Source of the DNA: Glandiceps talaboti
Taxonomy: Eukaryota; Hemichordata; Enteropneusta; Spengelidae
NCBI RefSeq assembly: GCF_964340395.1
Contig: NC_135562.1
Location: 14,216,296 to 14,280,295 of the forward strand
Reading direction: 5' to 3'
DNA length: 64,000 nt
Shown here: in pieces, positions 47,260-58,925 of the stretch
Layout: the number at the start of each line of letters is the position of its first letter
Numbering within the stretch: the stretch's first letter is position 1
Notes under the pieces: generated by a model
What the model was told of the DNA's origin: nothing
What the model saw: the letters and a program-made list of their open reading frames with translations, nothing else
Database searches by the model: none
Translations under genes and position numbers: made by a program

Positions 47260-48045
47260 ATAGACAGGGTACTATTAGATTTAGCAGTAGTCCAGGGCAC
47301 ATCTAGACTACCAAACTAACAGTACTACCAGTAGTCCAGGGTACATCTAGACTACCAAATTAACTGTAGTCCAGGACACAGACTACTAAACATTATATCT
47401 AGACTACCAAATTAGCAGTGGTCCAGGGCACATAGACTACTAAACATTATATCTAGACTACCAAATTAGCAGTAGTCCAGGACACATAGACTACTAAACA
47501 TTGTATCTAGACTACCAAATTAGCAGTGGTCCAGGGCACATAGACTACTAAACATTATATCTAGACTACCAAATTAGCAGTAGTCCAGGACACATAGACT
47601 ACTAAACATTGTATCTAGACTACCAAATTAGCAGTAGTCCAGGACACATAGACTACTAAACATTGTATCTAGACTACCAAATTAGCAGTAGTCCCGGACA
47701 CATAGACTACTAAACATTGTATCTAGACTACCAAATTAGCAGTAGTTCAGGACACATAGACTACTAAACATTGTATCTAGACTACCAAATTAGCAGTAGT
47801 CCAGGACACATAGACTACTAAACATTGTATGTAGACTACCAAATTAGCAGTGGTCCAGAACACATAGACTACTAAACATTGTATCTAGACTACCAAATTA
47901 GCAGTAGTCAAGGACACATAGACTACTAAACATTGTATCTAGACTACCAAATTAGCAGTGGTCCAGGGCATGTAGACTTGCTAACATTGTATCATATTAG
48001 CATTGTATCTTGCCTACCAAATTAGCAGTAGTCCAGCACAGCACA
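47260..48045. repeat. 54-bp minisatellite upstream of ECHDC1 coding exon
   Basis: About 13 units of AGTAGTCCAGGACACATAGA plus CTACTAAACATTGTATCTAG and ACTACCAAATTAGC. It ends about 120 bases before the acceptor of the first coding exon. Confidence 0.95.
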
Positions 48046-48204
48046 TAAATTGCTGTATAGATTGCTAGATTTATGTATCCAGAATTTACCATTTCCAACA
48101 TGAAGTACGCAGTAAACAAGACTTTAGACATATATTATTTACCAATTTCTATCTTTATTTTTCAACAGATATTATATGTATCATTAAAACCACTACAAGC
48201 CACA

Positions 48205-49834
48205 ATGTTGTTAAGGAGGGTTGTATCTTGTGGAAAATTCCACCATATACGTTGCATGAGTAATGGTAATGGTAATGGTAGTGGAAAGTACTACTATGAG
48301 TCAATGCAGTTTCCAAGGATCCACCTTAATGAACCAAGGGCAAGTCAAAGGATTGATCATTCCAAAGAACACGCCCCTATCAGCTTTGCTAAACAAATCA
48401 CTTTCAATGAAAACGAACATAGACTGAACTTGAAAACCATGAATGGAGGTTCCATTGATCTCATGAAGGAAGATGATACGGGTATCGCCATGGTTACTAT
48501 CAGTAATCCAAATAAAAGTAATGCAATGTCAGGTAAGTGTCAAAACTTTTGTTAAATTTGATTTATAAATTTGACATTCATTTGTTTCAAAATTATGATT
48601 ATGGCTATTAGTCGTAATTCTTAACTGAATTAATGTAAATAAATTATCGCATTCATAACAATCGAACTGTGTTTAGTAGTATAAGCAAGATAGCAAGAAG
48701 AACAATCTCAATTTGCCAAATTATCAAATTACCTGAGCTTTTTCAAAATATTACATCGTTTTCTGGTGAACATTGACTGCTATTGCACTGTAATGGAAAA
48801 CAAATTGTTTCAAGAGAATCATTGCCAAAGTTCAATCTATGCATGTATGTGTGTATGTGTTTATGTGTGTGTATGTGTGTGTATGTGCACGCATGTAAGC
48901 ATATGTTTGTGCATGTGTATAAGTCTATGTGTGTATGGATGTGTGTGTAACAATTTGAAATGTCAAAAAGCTTTTCATAATAGTCAAGATCTAGGACAAC
49001 ATGGCACCCCCACCCCCACCCCTCCCGACCTCACCCATTCCTTCTGTAGATGGTTTCGAACATGTTGATTCACAGTCGAATACAAAACAAGACACATATA
49101 CCATACATTGTAAAGTTAGCATGTCCATTTAGTAAGTTGTCATATCTCATAATGTTTCCTGCTTTTGATTTGTAGGCAGTATGATGGTAGATCTCCGTGA
49201 CATAGTAACTGAGCTGGAAGACTGGAAACATGGCAAAGCTGTCATTCTACATGGGTGTCCTGAGTCAGGTGTCTTCTGTGGTGGAGCTGATTTGAATGTT
49301 GTTGGATCCCTTAAAACACCTGGTGAGGCAATCCAGATGTGTTTGTATATGCAGAACACACTCAATAGACTTCTACGTTTACCGTTAATCAGTGTGGCTG
49401 CCATTCATGGCAAAGCTATCGGAGGTGGCGCAGAACTTATTACGGCCTGTGATTTCAGACTTATGACACCTGACGCAGGTATTCAGTACGTACAGATCAA
49501 TAACGGTATCACTCCAGGCTGGGGTGGTGGCAGTAGACTCACTCGTCTCCTTGGACCAAATAAAGCATTGAAGCTTCTTGTCTCAGGTAAAAAAGTGTCT
49601 ACCCATGAAGCATTGCAACTTGGATTGGCTGATGGGATTTTAGATTCTAATGATGTCATCAACTCAGCCCGTGATTGGTTAAAACCATATACAAGGGGTG
49701 AAGGGGAGGTGATCCAAGCCATGAAATGTGTGGTAGTTGCAGGTTGTGAACATCCATTAGACAATGCTATGAGAAAGGAAAAAGATTTATTTGCCCACGT
49801 ATGGGGTGGTAAAGCCAACAAAATAATCAACTAA
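48205..49834 (+). CDS. ECHDC1: ethylmalonyl-CoA decarboxylase (ECHDC1), coding exons complete
   Basis: A crotonase-fold decarboxylase that removes ethylmalonyl-CoA and (S)-methylmalonyl-CoA made by side reactions of acetyl-CoA carboxylase. Two coding exons, 48205-48532 and 49176-49834, join through GT-AG in matching phase to 328 aa (human 307). FCGGADL (residues 143-149) and HGKAIGGGAE (187-196) are the two oxyanion-hole regions of the family; the ACDFRL that follows is also typical. The start is the ATG in CACAATG at 48205. An acceptor (TTTTTCAACAG) just upstream puts the exon start at 48169, so an untranslated 5' exon is expected upstream. Residues 1-25 (MLLRRVVSCGKFHHIRC...) are basic and lack acid residues, like a mitochondrial presequence, whereas the human enzyme is described as cytosolic. 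A Gly-Asn stretch (GNGNGSG) follows. No clear AATAAA was found in the first few hundred bases downstream. Confidence 0.96.
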
Positions 49835-50736
49835 ACAATGCAAAAGTTATCCACTTGTGTTTAATAGCCTTTGTTCACATATTCTAATATCTATTAGTGT
49901 TTCTGCTGAGAACCCCAATAACAGAAAGGAGGGAAATATTTAGCAAAACTGGCATAGTTTTCAATGTATTACACATTAATTATGATGAGGAACTCCACTA
50001 AAATAACTGAGAAGCTCGGGTAGATTTTACCCACTGACCAACATTATCAAAAAAAAACAAAAGTCTATGTGTTGGGATTATCATCAGAGAAATCTCCTGA
50101 TAACGCAGCATAAAGCAGTTCTTATCAGTTTCTTTTGATGAACGTACTGAATGCCAAATTATTTTATGTTCGTTGGTTATTTAGTACGGGAGTGCACTGA
50201 GGGTTTCAGTGAAATACATTTACACGAAATATGAGAAAATTGAACACTTTGATTGGTCAAATTTAAAGTTATCGTCCAGTAAGTTGTACTTTGTAATACA
50301 GGTATTTCCATGATATTTATGAAATCTGCATAGAAATATTTATTAATACCTTTCATGCAAGAAAAAAAAATTGATTTTGGAAATTTTCATTTGAAAATAA
50401 CCTGTCTGTCCTTGTCTTAACAAATGCTGACTGTTTTGGCACATTTACACTTTGAAAGTGTTATCAGTCTGGTATAAGCAAAGGGAAACCCACGTAAATA
50501 ATTTTGTACTTTTGGTATTTCATGTTTGCTGGGTTTGTCGTTATCGTCGTTCTAGGCGAGCTTGAATCAGCCGTACTACTATCACGTAGACTGTATATAC
50601 TAAACCAGAGTGTACAGTTATTTAACTATAGATAGATTAGTTGAATATAACCAACATTTTATTCTTAGATCTTAAGTTTTCCAGTGTAGATATTATTATA
50701 GTGAATGTTCTTTCAAAGATTTATTCTAGTTAGTCT
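49835..50736. other. ECHDC1 3' flank, contains repeat family E relic
   Basis: 49895-50040 is a degraded family E copy (GAGAACCCCAATAACAGAAA, GGTAGATTTTACCCACTGAC). The rest is AT-rich with no recognised gene. Confidence 0.5.
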
Positions 50737-50836
50737 GTAAGGTATGCTGTGACGGGGCGCCCTCACACATTGGCTAACACCTCCCAGAGAGAGGAGGCCA
50801 GTTAGGGCGGAACGTCACGACATATCTTACAGTCTA
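50737..50836. mobile_element. short palindromic MITE, GCGCCCTC family, copy 3
   Basis: Left end AGTCT-GTAAGGTATGCTGTGACG, right end CGTCACGACATATCTTAC-AGTCT. The outer 18 bases are inverted repeats; AGTCT occurs on both sides. GGCGCCCTCACACATTGG lies just inside the left arm. Confidence 0.7.
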
Positions 50837-51139
50837 TATTCCAGTACATAGCAAATGCTTTCCAAAACCAGTTTTATTTTATATTGTTTGACCATTTGAC
50901 TTTATTTGACTGCAATGATAAATATTGGTGTCAAAATACTACAACCATGGCAAGTCAGCTATAGGGGAAAACCAACACAGGCTCATAATAATACTGTTAC
51001 ATTATGTTGATATAACTTTATAGCTAATATCAAATAGAATATAACATTAGGATGTAGTTATTATTATGCAATGGTTACACATTTAACATCACTCAGTGTG
51101 TACACTATCTTGAATACAGACAGGGTGATTATATCCTTA

Positions 51140-51345
51140 CATAACCAATTTACCACTATCACCACGATGTAATCTAACACATAACCAATGTACCACTTTC
51201 ACCACGATGTAATCTAACACATAACCAATGTACCACTATCACCACGATGTAATCTAACACATAACCAATGTACCACTATCACCACGATGTAATCTAACAC
51301 ATAACCAATGTACCACTATCACCACAATTTAATCTAACACATCAA
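51140..51345. repeat. 40-bp minisatellite
   Basis: Five units of ACATAACCAATGTACCACTA plus TCACCACGATGTAATCTAAC, nearly identical. Confidence 0.97.
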
Positions 51346-51514
51346 ACAACAGTTTTAGTTAGTGTCTTACCTTGATTTGTCGATACATTGCTTTCAGTTG
51401 TACTAAGTAGAACTGTATATTATATGATATAAACCAAAATAAAAGTCCTGTGAAATAGAATCTCAAATATATATCACATCTCTGTATTAGTGAACAGCCT
51501 ATAATCATATCATT

Positions 51515-51832
51515 TTGAGTGATGTCAAAGGTCAATATTATCACATGGTTCTGTTTTAGTGACATCACTGGATGATGTCAAAGGTCAGCATTATCACATG
51601 GTTCTGTTTTAGTGACATGATGTCAGGTCAAAGGTCAGCATTATCACATGTTTCTGTTTTAATAGTGACATCACTATGGATGATGTCAGGTCAAAGGTCA
51701 GCATTATCACATGGTTCTGTTTTATTGACATCACTATGGATGATGTCAGGTCAAAGGTCAGCATTATCACATGGTTCTGTTTTATTGACATCACTATGGA
51801 TGATGTCAAGGGTCAACATTATCATATGATGT
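51515..51832. repeat. ~60-bp minisatellite
   Basis: Five units of GATGATGTCAGGTCAAAGGT plus CAGCATTATCACATGGTTCT and GTTTTATTGACATCACTATG. The open frames on both strands come from the repeat. Confidence 0.96.
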
Positions 51833-52504
51833 AAAGTAAAGTAAATTATTTGGGAATACCATCTAGGCTATGAGTTTACATGTCCTGCAATGTAATGAAT
51901 GACTTGACATTTCTGATTCAGAAAGTTTACATGTTTAACACTTGAGTTAAATTCATTGCCATGTATTCTGAAAACCCGTAGAAATGTCAAAGATTGTATA
52001 TAGAAATCTTGATCTTATACTCTAGCTGCTATTCGTGACTAAGGATAAGTTATATTTATCTGTGGTGTACTATACTTTATTATACATCGATATCTTTTAT
52101 GAATTATGTTGGCATTCTGTGCAATTTATACCTGTTAACTTATAGTTCTACATGATTAGAATTTTTAATAAATATGGCATATTGTCAACAGCGGTGTATG
52201 TCATAATGTGTATGTGAGTAATGCTTAGGATGATAGTATGGACTATACAGTGCCATGGATAATTGCTACCTATATGTGTATGTGTGTATTGCCAAGGCAA
52301 GTAATTGCGTTATCTCTGCTCTCCCTGAAGGTAACAGGGATATACTGAGTGTGAGTACTAGAGCCCTCTTTGTAATTTATGTGTCCACGCTGAACAAAGT
52401 AACAGAAGCACTGAGACCTCTTCAAATGTATGTGTTCTTCCTGAACAAACTAATGGTACTGTAAACGAAACCATGCAATGATGTAGCCACGTGTTGCCAT
52501 GACG

Positions 52505-52556
52505 ACGTAAAACACAGACAAGTAAGAAATTTATTCCTTGTCTGTGTGTAAAACGA
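52505..52556. other. small hairpin
   Basis: ACACAGACAAG and CTTGTCTGTGT are separated by about 17 bases, with further pairing of GTAAAAC-type flanks. Probably a transposon remnant. Confidence 0.4.
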
Positions 52557-53142
52557 CCAGAGTATATGTTCCATTTTTGGGTTTCATTGGCTTAGGCCAT
52601 GGATGTATTAGGGGCCTATATATCCATGCTTAAACCATATTGGTCAGCGATTGATAAGCTACTTAGGTCGCTACTACGTCAATCCAATCCCCTTGTGTAG
52701 TGCGCCCTCTATAGTGGGAAAATGTATACACATGATGAGCTTATCTATGATAATAAACACATCAACTCATTGATCTACCCAAGTCATGATTTATGAACGC
52801 GGGGTCACGTGGTATTGGCCAATTTTACGAAATAATGTCAACAATTTACCTGATAAACCGCACACAAACGTCTCCAATGATATTAAAATATGGTTTATCA
52901 TAAAACAAATAAAAGCCCGTGACACTTAAGAGAAGTCTGGAGACATTGCTCAAAGTTGTTACTACTTCTCCAAAATTAGTCGTAATCTGACATTTCTTGC
53001 CAAGATTGCCGCAAGCTTCACATAGAGGTCGCTCTACAACTGTGGAATTGGTTCTAGGTGTGAAATGTCCAATAGGGGTAGAGAATATGTTGAAGAGTGA
53101 AAATATAATATTTGTGAAAATAAAATATCAAATGGCCAGCAT

Positions 53143-53525
53143 TAGACTCTCTCACAGTCCTCGGAGCTTCGCTTTACTAAAATTAAAGCTAAACGAATTA
53201 TTTTGTATGTACCGATGCCAGCTAATTCACCGTACTCGAATATCCCTGTACTGTGCGCCCTCATCGACCATGATAGAGATAACCATTCGTTGACGTGTGA
53301 CTGCGACGCTCCGTGTTATCGCGAAGCCTCGGACTTCGCGAAAATACGGAGCGTCGCAGTCACACGTCAACGAACATATATCTCTATGTGGTCGATGAGG
53401 GCGCACAGTACAAAGTTGTTCGAGTACGATGGAGTACGTTATGTAGATGGTATCGGTACATACAAAATAATTCATTTAGCGTCGATTTTAGTAAAGCGAA
53501 GTTCCGAGGACTGTGAGAGAGTCTA
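53143..53525. mobile_element. 383-bp foldback transposon with 9-bp target duplication (Mutator/MULE-like)
   Basis: The two ~190-base arms are close to perfect inverted copies from TAGACTCTCTCACAGTCCTC inward to the centre (GCGAAGCCTCGGACTTCGCG). GGCCAGCAT stands directly outside both ends (53134-53142 and 53526-53534). Long terminal repeats plus a 9-bp duplication are the hallmark of MULE elements. No transposase is encoded; the open frames across it are mirror images of one another. Confidence 0.85.
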
Positions 53526-53534
53526 GGCCAGCAT

Positions 53535-55090
53535 GTAAAATTCTAATGTCGCAATGTTATGTAGAAGGTGACTTCAATGATAAATGAAAAGTTGAATTCT
53601 CAAATGGAATATGAATTTCGTATTTGATCAAATAGCATGTAGTAGTCGAATGTCTCACTGTCAAATTAAATGGAAAGTCGCAGTGTTACTTAGTCTACTC
53701 TGTATTAGTACCTCAATTATTCTGTCTTCTATAGTCTCCTCATTATGTCTCACCTCTACTGCTCATCAACGAGTCTCTCCTGCATGACGCTCCCCTCTAA
53801 TACCCCCTGAATAAATCTCATATCCTAACTTAATCATCACGAGATCATTTATTGAGTGGTTTCATCTACAAAATAAAAGCCACCTTGAGTTTCGTTATGG
53901 AATTAACATGGTACGGCATAATGGAAATGATCAAGTTATTAAGTCAAAGATAAACGTAGTTACAATTGACAGTATAGCATATTTAATAAGGATGTCTTGT
54001 CATAAGCCGTTTATGTAGAGATAGTAATGAAAGGTTATCAATATTTCAAGTGGCAAGATTTTGTTCCCAGTTAGGTGCATCACAAGCACCCAGACCTGTG
54101 TGAAATGATATCCATAGCACTATAGTACAGTGCTCTTGTTATCACCTTTCTTTTCGAATTTCATAATGGAATTACAGACTTTATGTTCAGTTAATTTTAG
54201 CATATGACCTACTAGATACAATGTTAAATGATACCTTATATAGCAGCTCGATTACAACATATAATGTAATAATTTTGTAATATTCAAGGGCTGGTGAAAT
54301 CCTCGTGAAATCCCCTGAGCTTCCTGAGAAGACATTTCCAAAACGCTTCGGCTTATTATAGAAACTGTTTAATTTTGGGATTTGACAGCTCGGGCAAGTC
54401 AAGACGCATATCTTGAAAACGTACATAGTACCTTGGATGAGTATTAGTAGTTACTGTTTTATTGGTAAAATGACTTTCAGATTGCTGTATTTTTCTGAAG
54501 CAATGTAAATGAAATCTTTGTTCAACTGTCACAGTAATAAATCACAAAAAACGAATGCCGGAGACAAATTAAGACATATTGAAGCAACATCCATACGCTT
54601 CACACTGCGATTCTGGTGTTCAAACACATAGTCACATGACGAATTCAACCACAACCATCATAAGAGAGTAGTCTAGCTACATTTCATACAACGCCTCACA
54701 TGAATATTTAAATTAGTGAGATGAGTGCACGATATACCAGTCACTTACTCATACATATAAAGGCATGTGAACAGTGAAGGACAATTTGTCCTTTACACAA
54801 TCGACTGTGAGGGCGCTGTACTTCAGTCTGTGTATCCCCATGGGGAATTACTGTTGCTGTGTTACTTACTAGTACTAGTCCATTCAATCATGAAGCACTG
54901 CTGTGTACTATACTGCACATGACGAGGATCGCAGGTCCACCCATCAATATCACCTACAAAACCCATGTCTCTGTTTCCATCAGCTAATTAAAACAAGAGA
55001 CGTCGTAGAAAATGTGCTTCTTCATAGCGACCCTAGTGGTAAAATTACACAACGTTCGATCTTTCCAATAACTGGACTATGGCCTCCTCG
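53535..55090. other. intergenic, nothing recognised
   Basis: AT-rich sequence with no convincing exon. GAGGGCGCTGTACTTCAG near 54810 resembles motifs seen in the small MITEs but has no visible partner. Confidence 0.5.
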
Positions 55091-55120
55091 AGCTCCTACG
55101 GAGGCTTAATGAGGACACAG

Positions 55121-55590
55121 GAGTAGTTTTTTTACCAGCGGCAGTAATTTTTTTTACAGTGGCAGTAGTTTTTTTACAGTGGCAGTAATTTTTTTACAGT
55201 GGCAGTAGTTTTTTTAGTGGCAGTAGTTTTTTTACAGTGGCAGTAGTTTTTTTACAGTGGCAGTAGTTTTTTTTACAGTGGCAGTAGTTTTTTTTACAGT
55301 GGCAGTAGTTTTTTTTACAGTGGCAGTAGTTTTTTTTACAGTGGCAGTAGTTTTTTTTTTTACAGTGGCAGTAATTTTTTTATAGTGGCAGTAATTTTTT
55401 TTTACAGTGCCAGTAGTTTTTTTTAGAGTGGCAGTAATTTTTTTTACAGTGGCAGTAATTTTTTTTACAGTGGCAGTAATTTTTTTAAAATTGCAGTAAT
55501 TTTTTTTACAGTGGCAGTAATTTTTTTTACAATAGCAGTAGGTTTTTTTTACAGTGGCAGTAGTTTTTTTTTACCATGGCAGTATTTTTA
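55121..55590. repeat. left subterminal array of ~20-bp unit
   Basis: About 22 units of ACAGTGGCAGTAGTTTTTTT, with AGTAA variants. Variation is mainly in the length of the T-run. Confidence 0.97.
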
Positions 55591-55629
55591 TCCTTTTAGT
55601 TTATACACAACGTTTCGAAACATAGATTC

Positions 55630-55775
55630 AGTCTATAGACCTGTTGTCGGTTCCAAGATGCATTGCGTGTCTCTCCATACAATGCCCCATATTCTGTACA
55701 TGCGGAGGGGTTTGCACGCTACTCAGGGGGATGGTTGTCACATGACGGTACCCTGGGTTTACCCGTAAAGTCAAG
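55630..55775. repeat. dispersed repeat family C, copy 2
   Basis: GTGTCTCTCCATACAATGCC, GAGGGGTTTGCACGCTACTC and GGGGGATGGTTGTCACATGA match 22650-22790. It is nested in the 5.2-kb element. Confidence 0.65.
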
Positions 55776-57111
55776 TTTAAAACAGTGTTGCAAGTGTTCT
55801 TAGAGTTAAGTTTAAAACAGTGTTGCAAGTGTTAGGACAAAATGAGTGATAGAATAATAACATTCACAATAAATAATGGACTCAAACATGCCAATGGTTT
55901 ACACATGATGGTTAAGTAATAAATTACAGGTACAGAAAATTGTAATAATGATATGTCAGTTGTTTCCATTTTTGTGTGTATTTGTGCAGTGTGTATTGTT
56001 TGGTCTGACTATTGGTGACATATAAATAGGTAAGCACACAATTCCCAAGCAAATAAAAATTAAAATGGCCAGGTTTAACATACAGCCACTGGAAAATCTT
56101 CAGTTAGCAAGGGCCATGTAGGGCCATACCTTATCAGTTGTCATCAACAATTATAGTTTTCAAAGATATCATCCTCTGTAAATGATTCAAGTGTATCCCC
56201 AAGTTTGTCACCATATGTTTTCTACTGATAACATTTTGAAAGTAATGCAAGTTCACACCAGCATATACACACAACTGTAATCAAGATGCCTGTACAGTAA
56301 GGGTATTGAGATGTGCACATGTACACTTATATTTCCAGTCTACCTAAAAAAACTGTGAACTCCTTAGAAAGAATTTCTGATAAGGTTAAAAAAGTACTGA
56401 AGACATGAAATTCATTTGTACATGTATATCATGCATGCAAACTATGTAAGAAGTTGGACCTCTGCATATACAAATGTACATATAGGTGAGTGGGAGGGTG
56501 GGTGGGTGATCACAGTTACCAACTTGCTTGGACATTATTAGCCTAATTGCTTTTGTAGTTGGAAGATTATATTGCAAAAAGTAATTTCCATGGATTTGAT
56601 GGGCATTTCAATTGTGTATGTTTTCAACACACAACAATAGAGAGAAGTTAAATTTCATGTTTTCAGTAATGTGTTTTGTATGTGATACATGCACACATGT
56701 ATGTATCTGTGTGTGAATATATGTGTCTATGTATCTTTCTGTATGTATCTGTGTGTGTAACTATGCATGTCATTGAATATACATGTGTTTGTGTATCTTT
56801 AATCGAAAACAAAACACATGTACAAGTGCATTTATAGTGCACGTGTGTATGGGAGGGAGAGGGGGTAGAGATGACAAACATGATTAGTAATAACCAATCA
56901 CATGCACCCTTTGCTAGCTAAAATATGTGTTGTCTTTGTGGGTGTGCAACCATGCAGGTTAACCAGAATACATTGATATACAGGAATTATGATTTTATTT
57001 AGTGATATTGTGATACTTCCGTCAATAAAATGACAACTTTACTGCAACTATTTAAATGTAATAAATCAAATTGCTGTAATTCAACAGTATACATCAGTCC
57101 CATTATGTAGT

Positions 57112-57206
57112 CTGTAAGATGTGCTGTGGTGGGGCGCCCCCATACATTGGTTAACTCTCATTAAGGGCGAGTGAGGTTGGAGAGACACAACATATCTTAC
57201 AGTCTG
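57112..57206. mobile_element. short palindromic MITE, GCGCCCTC family, copy 4
   Basis: Left end AGTCT-GTAAGATGTGCTGTGGTG, right end CACAACATATCTTAC-AGTCT. Very similar in layout to 50737-50836 and again with AGTCT on both sides. It is nested in the 5.2-kb element. Confidence 0.7.
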
Positions 57207-57849
57207 TCCCATATTACTATGTACAATCACCTAATTCAATCTTCTTGTTAGAGAGATTGGAATGTATTTGAGTAGTTTTAGAAAACACATCATGAAGGCC
57301 AAAAGGATAATTCAAATAGTACACACAAAATTCTGACATCAAATCTCACAACTTTTACGATACATGTTAAAGGCTTGTGATTTTGGCAAACACTCTGCTC
57401 TGACATGAATCAATCTGGACACAAATATAAGTTTTCAATTCTATCTTTTATTTCAATTTGACAATTTATGCGTTCATAATATGCCTGTACATGAATCTAA
57501 CTTTCCCACAAAAAGTCACAACTATCTGGACTTGGACAGTTTGGTTTACTAAATACATATACTATGTGCCTACAAATAAAGCACAGTGTCGTTTTCATTG
57601 AAGATATATGCAATCTACTAGACACCAACTGGGTGGAATGTTTATGCATTCAAAAGAGTATAATGAGCTACAACTCTACTGTGATATTCTAAAGCCAACC
57701 TACAAAACCCAACTTTGATGAAAGTAGATGTATACAACCCTGAAATGAAGTCTCTACATATATTTATATGTTATATAAACTTCAAAAATGGTGTCAAGTA
57801 TATTTTAGTAATGAGGCTGACAACAATATTTCTAAGTGTTTACAAGATC

Positions 57850-58050
57850 ACACACACACACACACACACACATACACACACACACACATACATACATACA
57901 TACATACACACACACATACATACATACATACATACATACATACATACATACATACATACATACATACATACAAATAGTATACTCCTACACATATCTACAA
58001 ATGCACATACATGCACATTATCCATCCATCCATCCATCCATCCATCCATA
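57850..58050. repeat. (CA)n, (CATA)n and (CATC)n microsatellites
   Basis: CA then ACAT tetranucleotides to about 57972, followed by seven CATC units at about 58020-58048. Confidence 0.97.
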
Positions 58051-58121
58051 CACAATATATATACACAACATTTAAAATTGTGACTAGAATCATGAAAACA
58101 TCATAACTCTGTCTTAATTAA

Positions 58122-58525
58122 AGGGTGATACCACTCTGCTTTTTCCATAAACTATGGCTTCTGAAGAGCCATTTCATGTACTAATTACTGTTCATTTCAG
58201 AGAAACATCAAGTTGATAATGCGCCTTTATTGGGTATCTTTGTTTTAGGCCATTGCATGAATATTTATGGCAAAATGTTTTACATAGAAAGGACCAAGCA
58301 CTTTGGAGTCATGAATATTCATTGAGCAACCAGGAATATATCAATTCTGGTGACTCCCATTATACAATGGCCCATGCCATAGATACCCATAGCGAAAAAA
58401 GATCAGCTTGATGTATCTGTGAAATTGCAAGTACTAAATTGCAGGTGATGTAAAATGAATTGATGATATAACCTACAGAACTCAAAGTTTACAAAATGTC
58501 TCTATTTCCTGGAGTGTGTTCCCCT
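58122..58525. mobile_element. TTAA-flanked MITE, AGGG ends (Kolobok/T2-like), nested
   Basis: Left TTAA-AGGGTGATACCACTC, right GAGTGTGTTCCCCT-TTAA. Inverted similarity continues inside (GAAACATCAAGTTGAT against ATCAGCTTGATGTATC). TTAA duplications with AGGG-type ends are known from Kolobok and the T2 MITEs. At 404 bp it is non-autonomous. It lies about 65 bases beyond the 3' end of the integrase-like exon. Confidence 0.65.
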
Positions 58526-58589
58526 TTAATGTGTAAGTATTTAGAGTTACATGCAAACTGTGCAGGCCGTTCCCAATACACAAAATTAA

Positions 58590-58925
58590 TCACCCATGCA
58601 TAAGTTCATGGAGTAGATGGGTACGAAGTGAGACATACAGGTTTGCAGCAGAGTATGGGTCTTCTGGAATATGTAAATTATTTTCTTCTACAACAATGCA
58701 ACATAAGTCAAAGATATCTCACTCGCATGGATATTGTCCCTTAAAAGTACACTCATCCTGGCAAACTTGGATTTCTTCTTCTGAAACTACAACAGTGAAG
58801 TCTTCTGCTCCAAAAGATTGTGGAGTCCCATGCAACATTATTGGACGTCCTGCTGGTACAATTTGGTTCTTGGAAGGCCTTATCCTGTGTGTATTCCACA
58901 CATATACAATGTCATCCAAAGCCGC
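58590..58925 (-). pseudogene. C-terminal exon of an rve-type integrase, broken by TGA
   Basis: An acceptor (AATTTTGTAG) opens a frame AALDDIVYVWNTHRIRPSKN, then AGRPIMLHG and CQDECTFKGQYPCE. TGA follows at 58716-58718, and the same frame continues as DIFDLCCIVVEENNLHIPED and on to a TGA at 58590. The sequence on both sides of the internal stop resembles the C-terminal part of the integrase core-domain proteins found as multicopy genes in cnidarians, amphioxus and fish (resemblance recalled, not searched). No upstream catalytic exon (DDE) was found between here and the right array, so the copy is truncated or its exons are lost. The internal TGA is best read as a nonsense mutation. Confidence 0.65.

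Noticed and set aside
48073-48204. ECHDC1 start at the upstream in-frame ATG (48073)
   Set aside because: A strong acceptor at 48167-48168 falls inside that extension, and the added residues do not resemble the family.
53203-53526. Overlapping open frames on both strands
   Set aside because: They are mirror readings of the foldback transposon.
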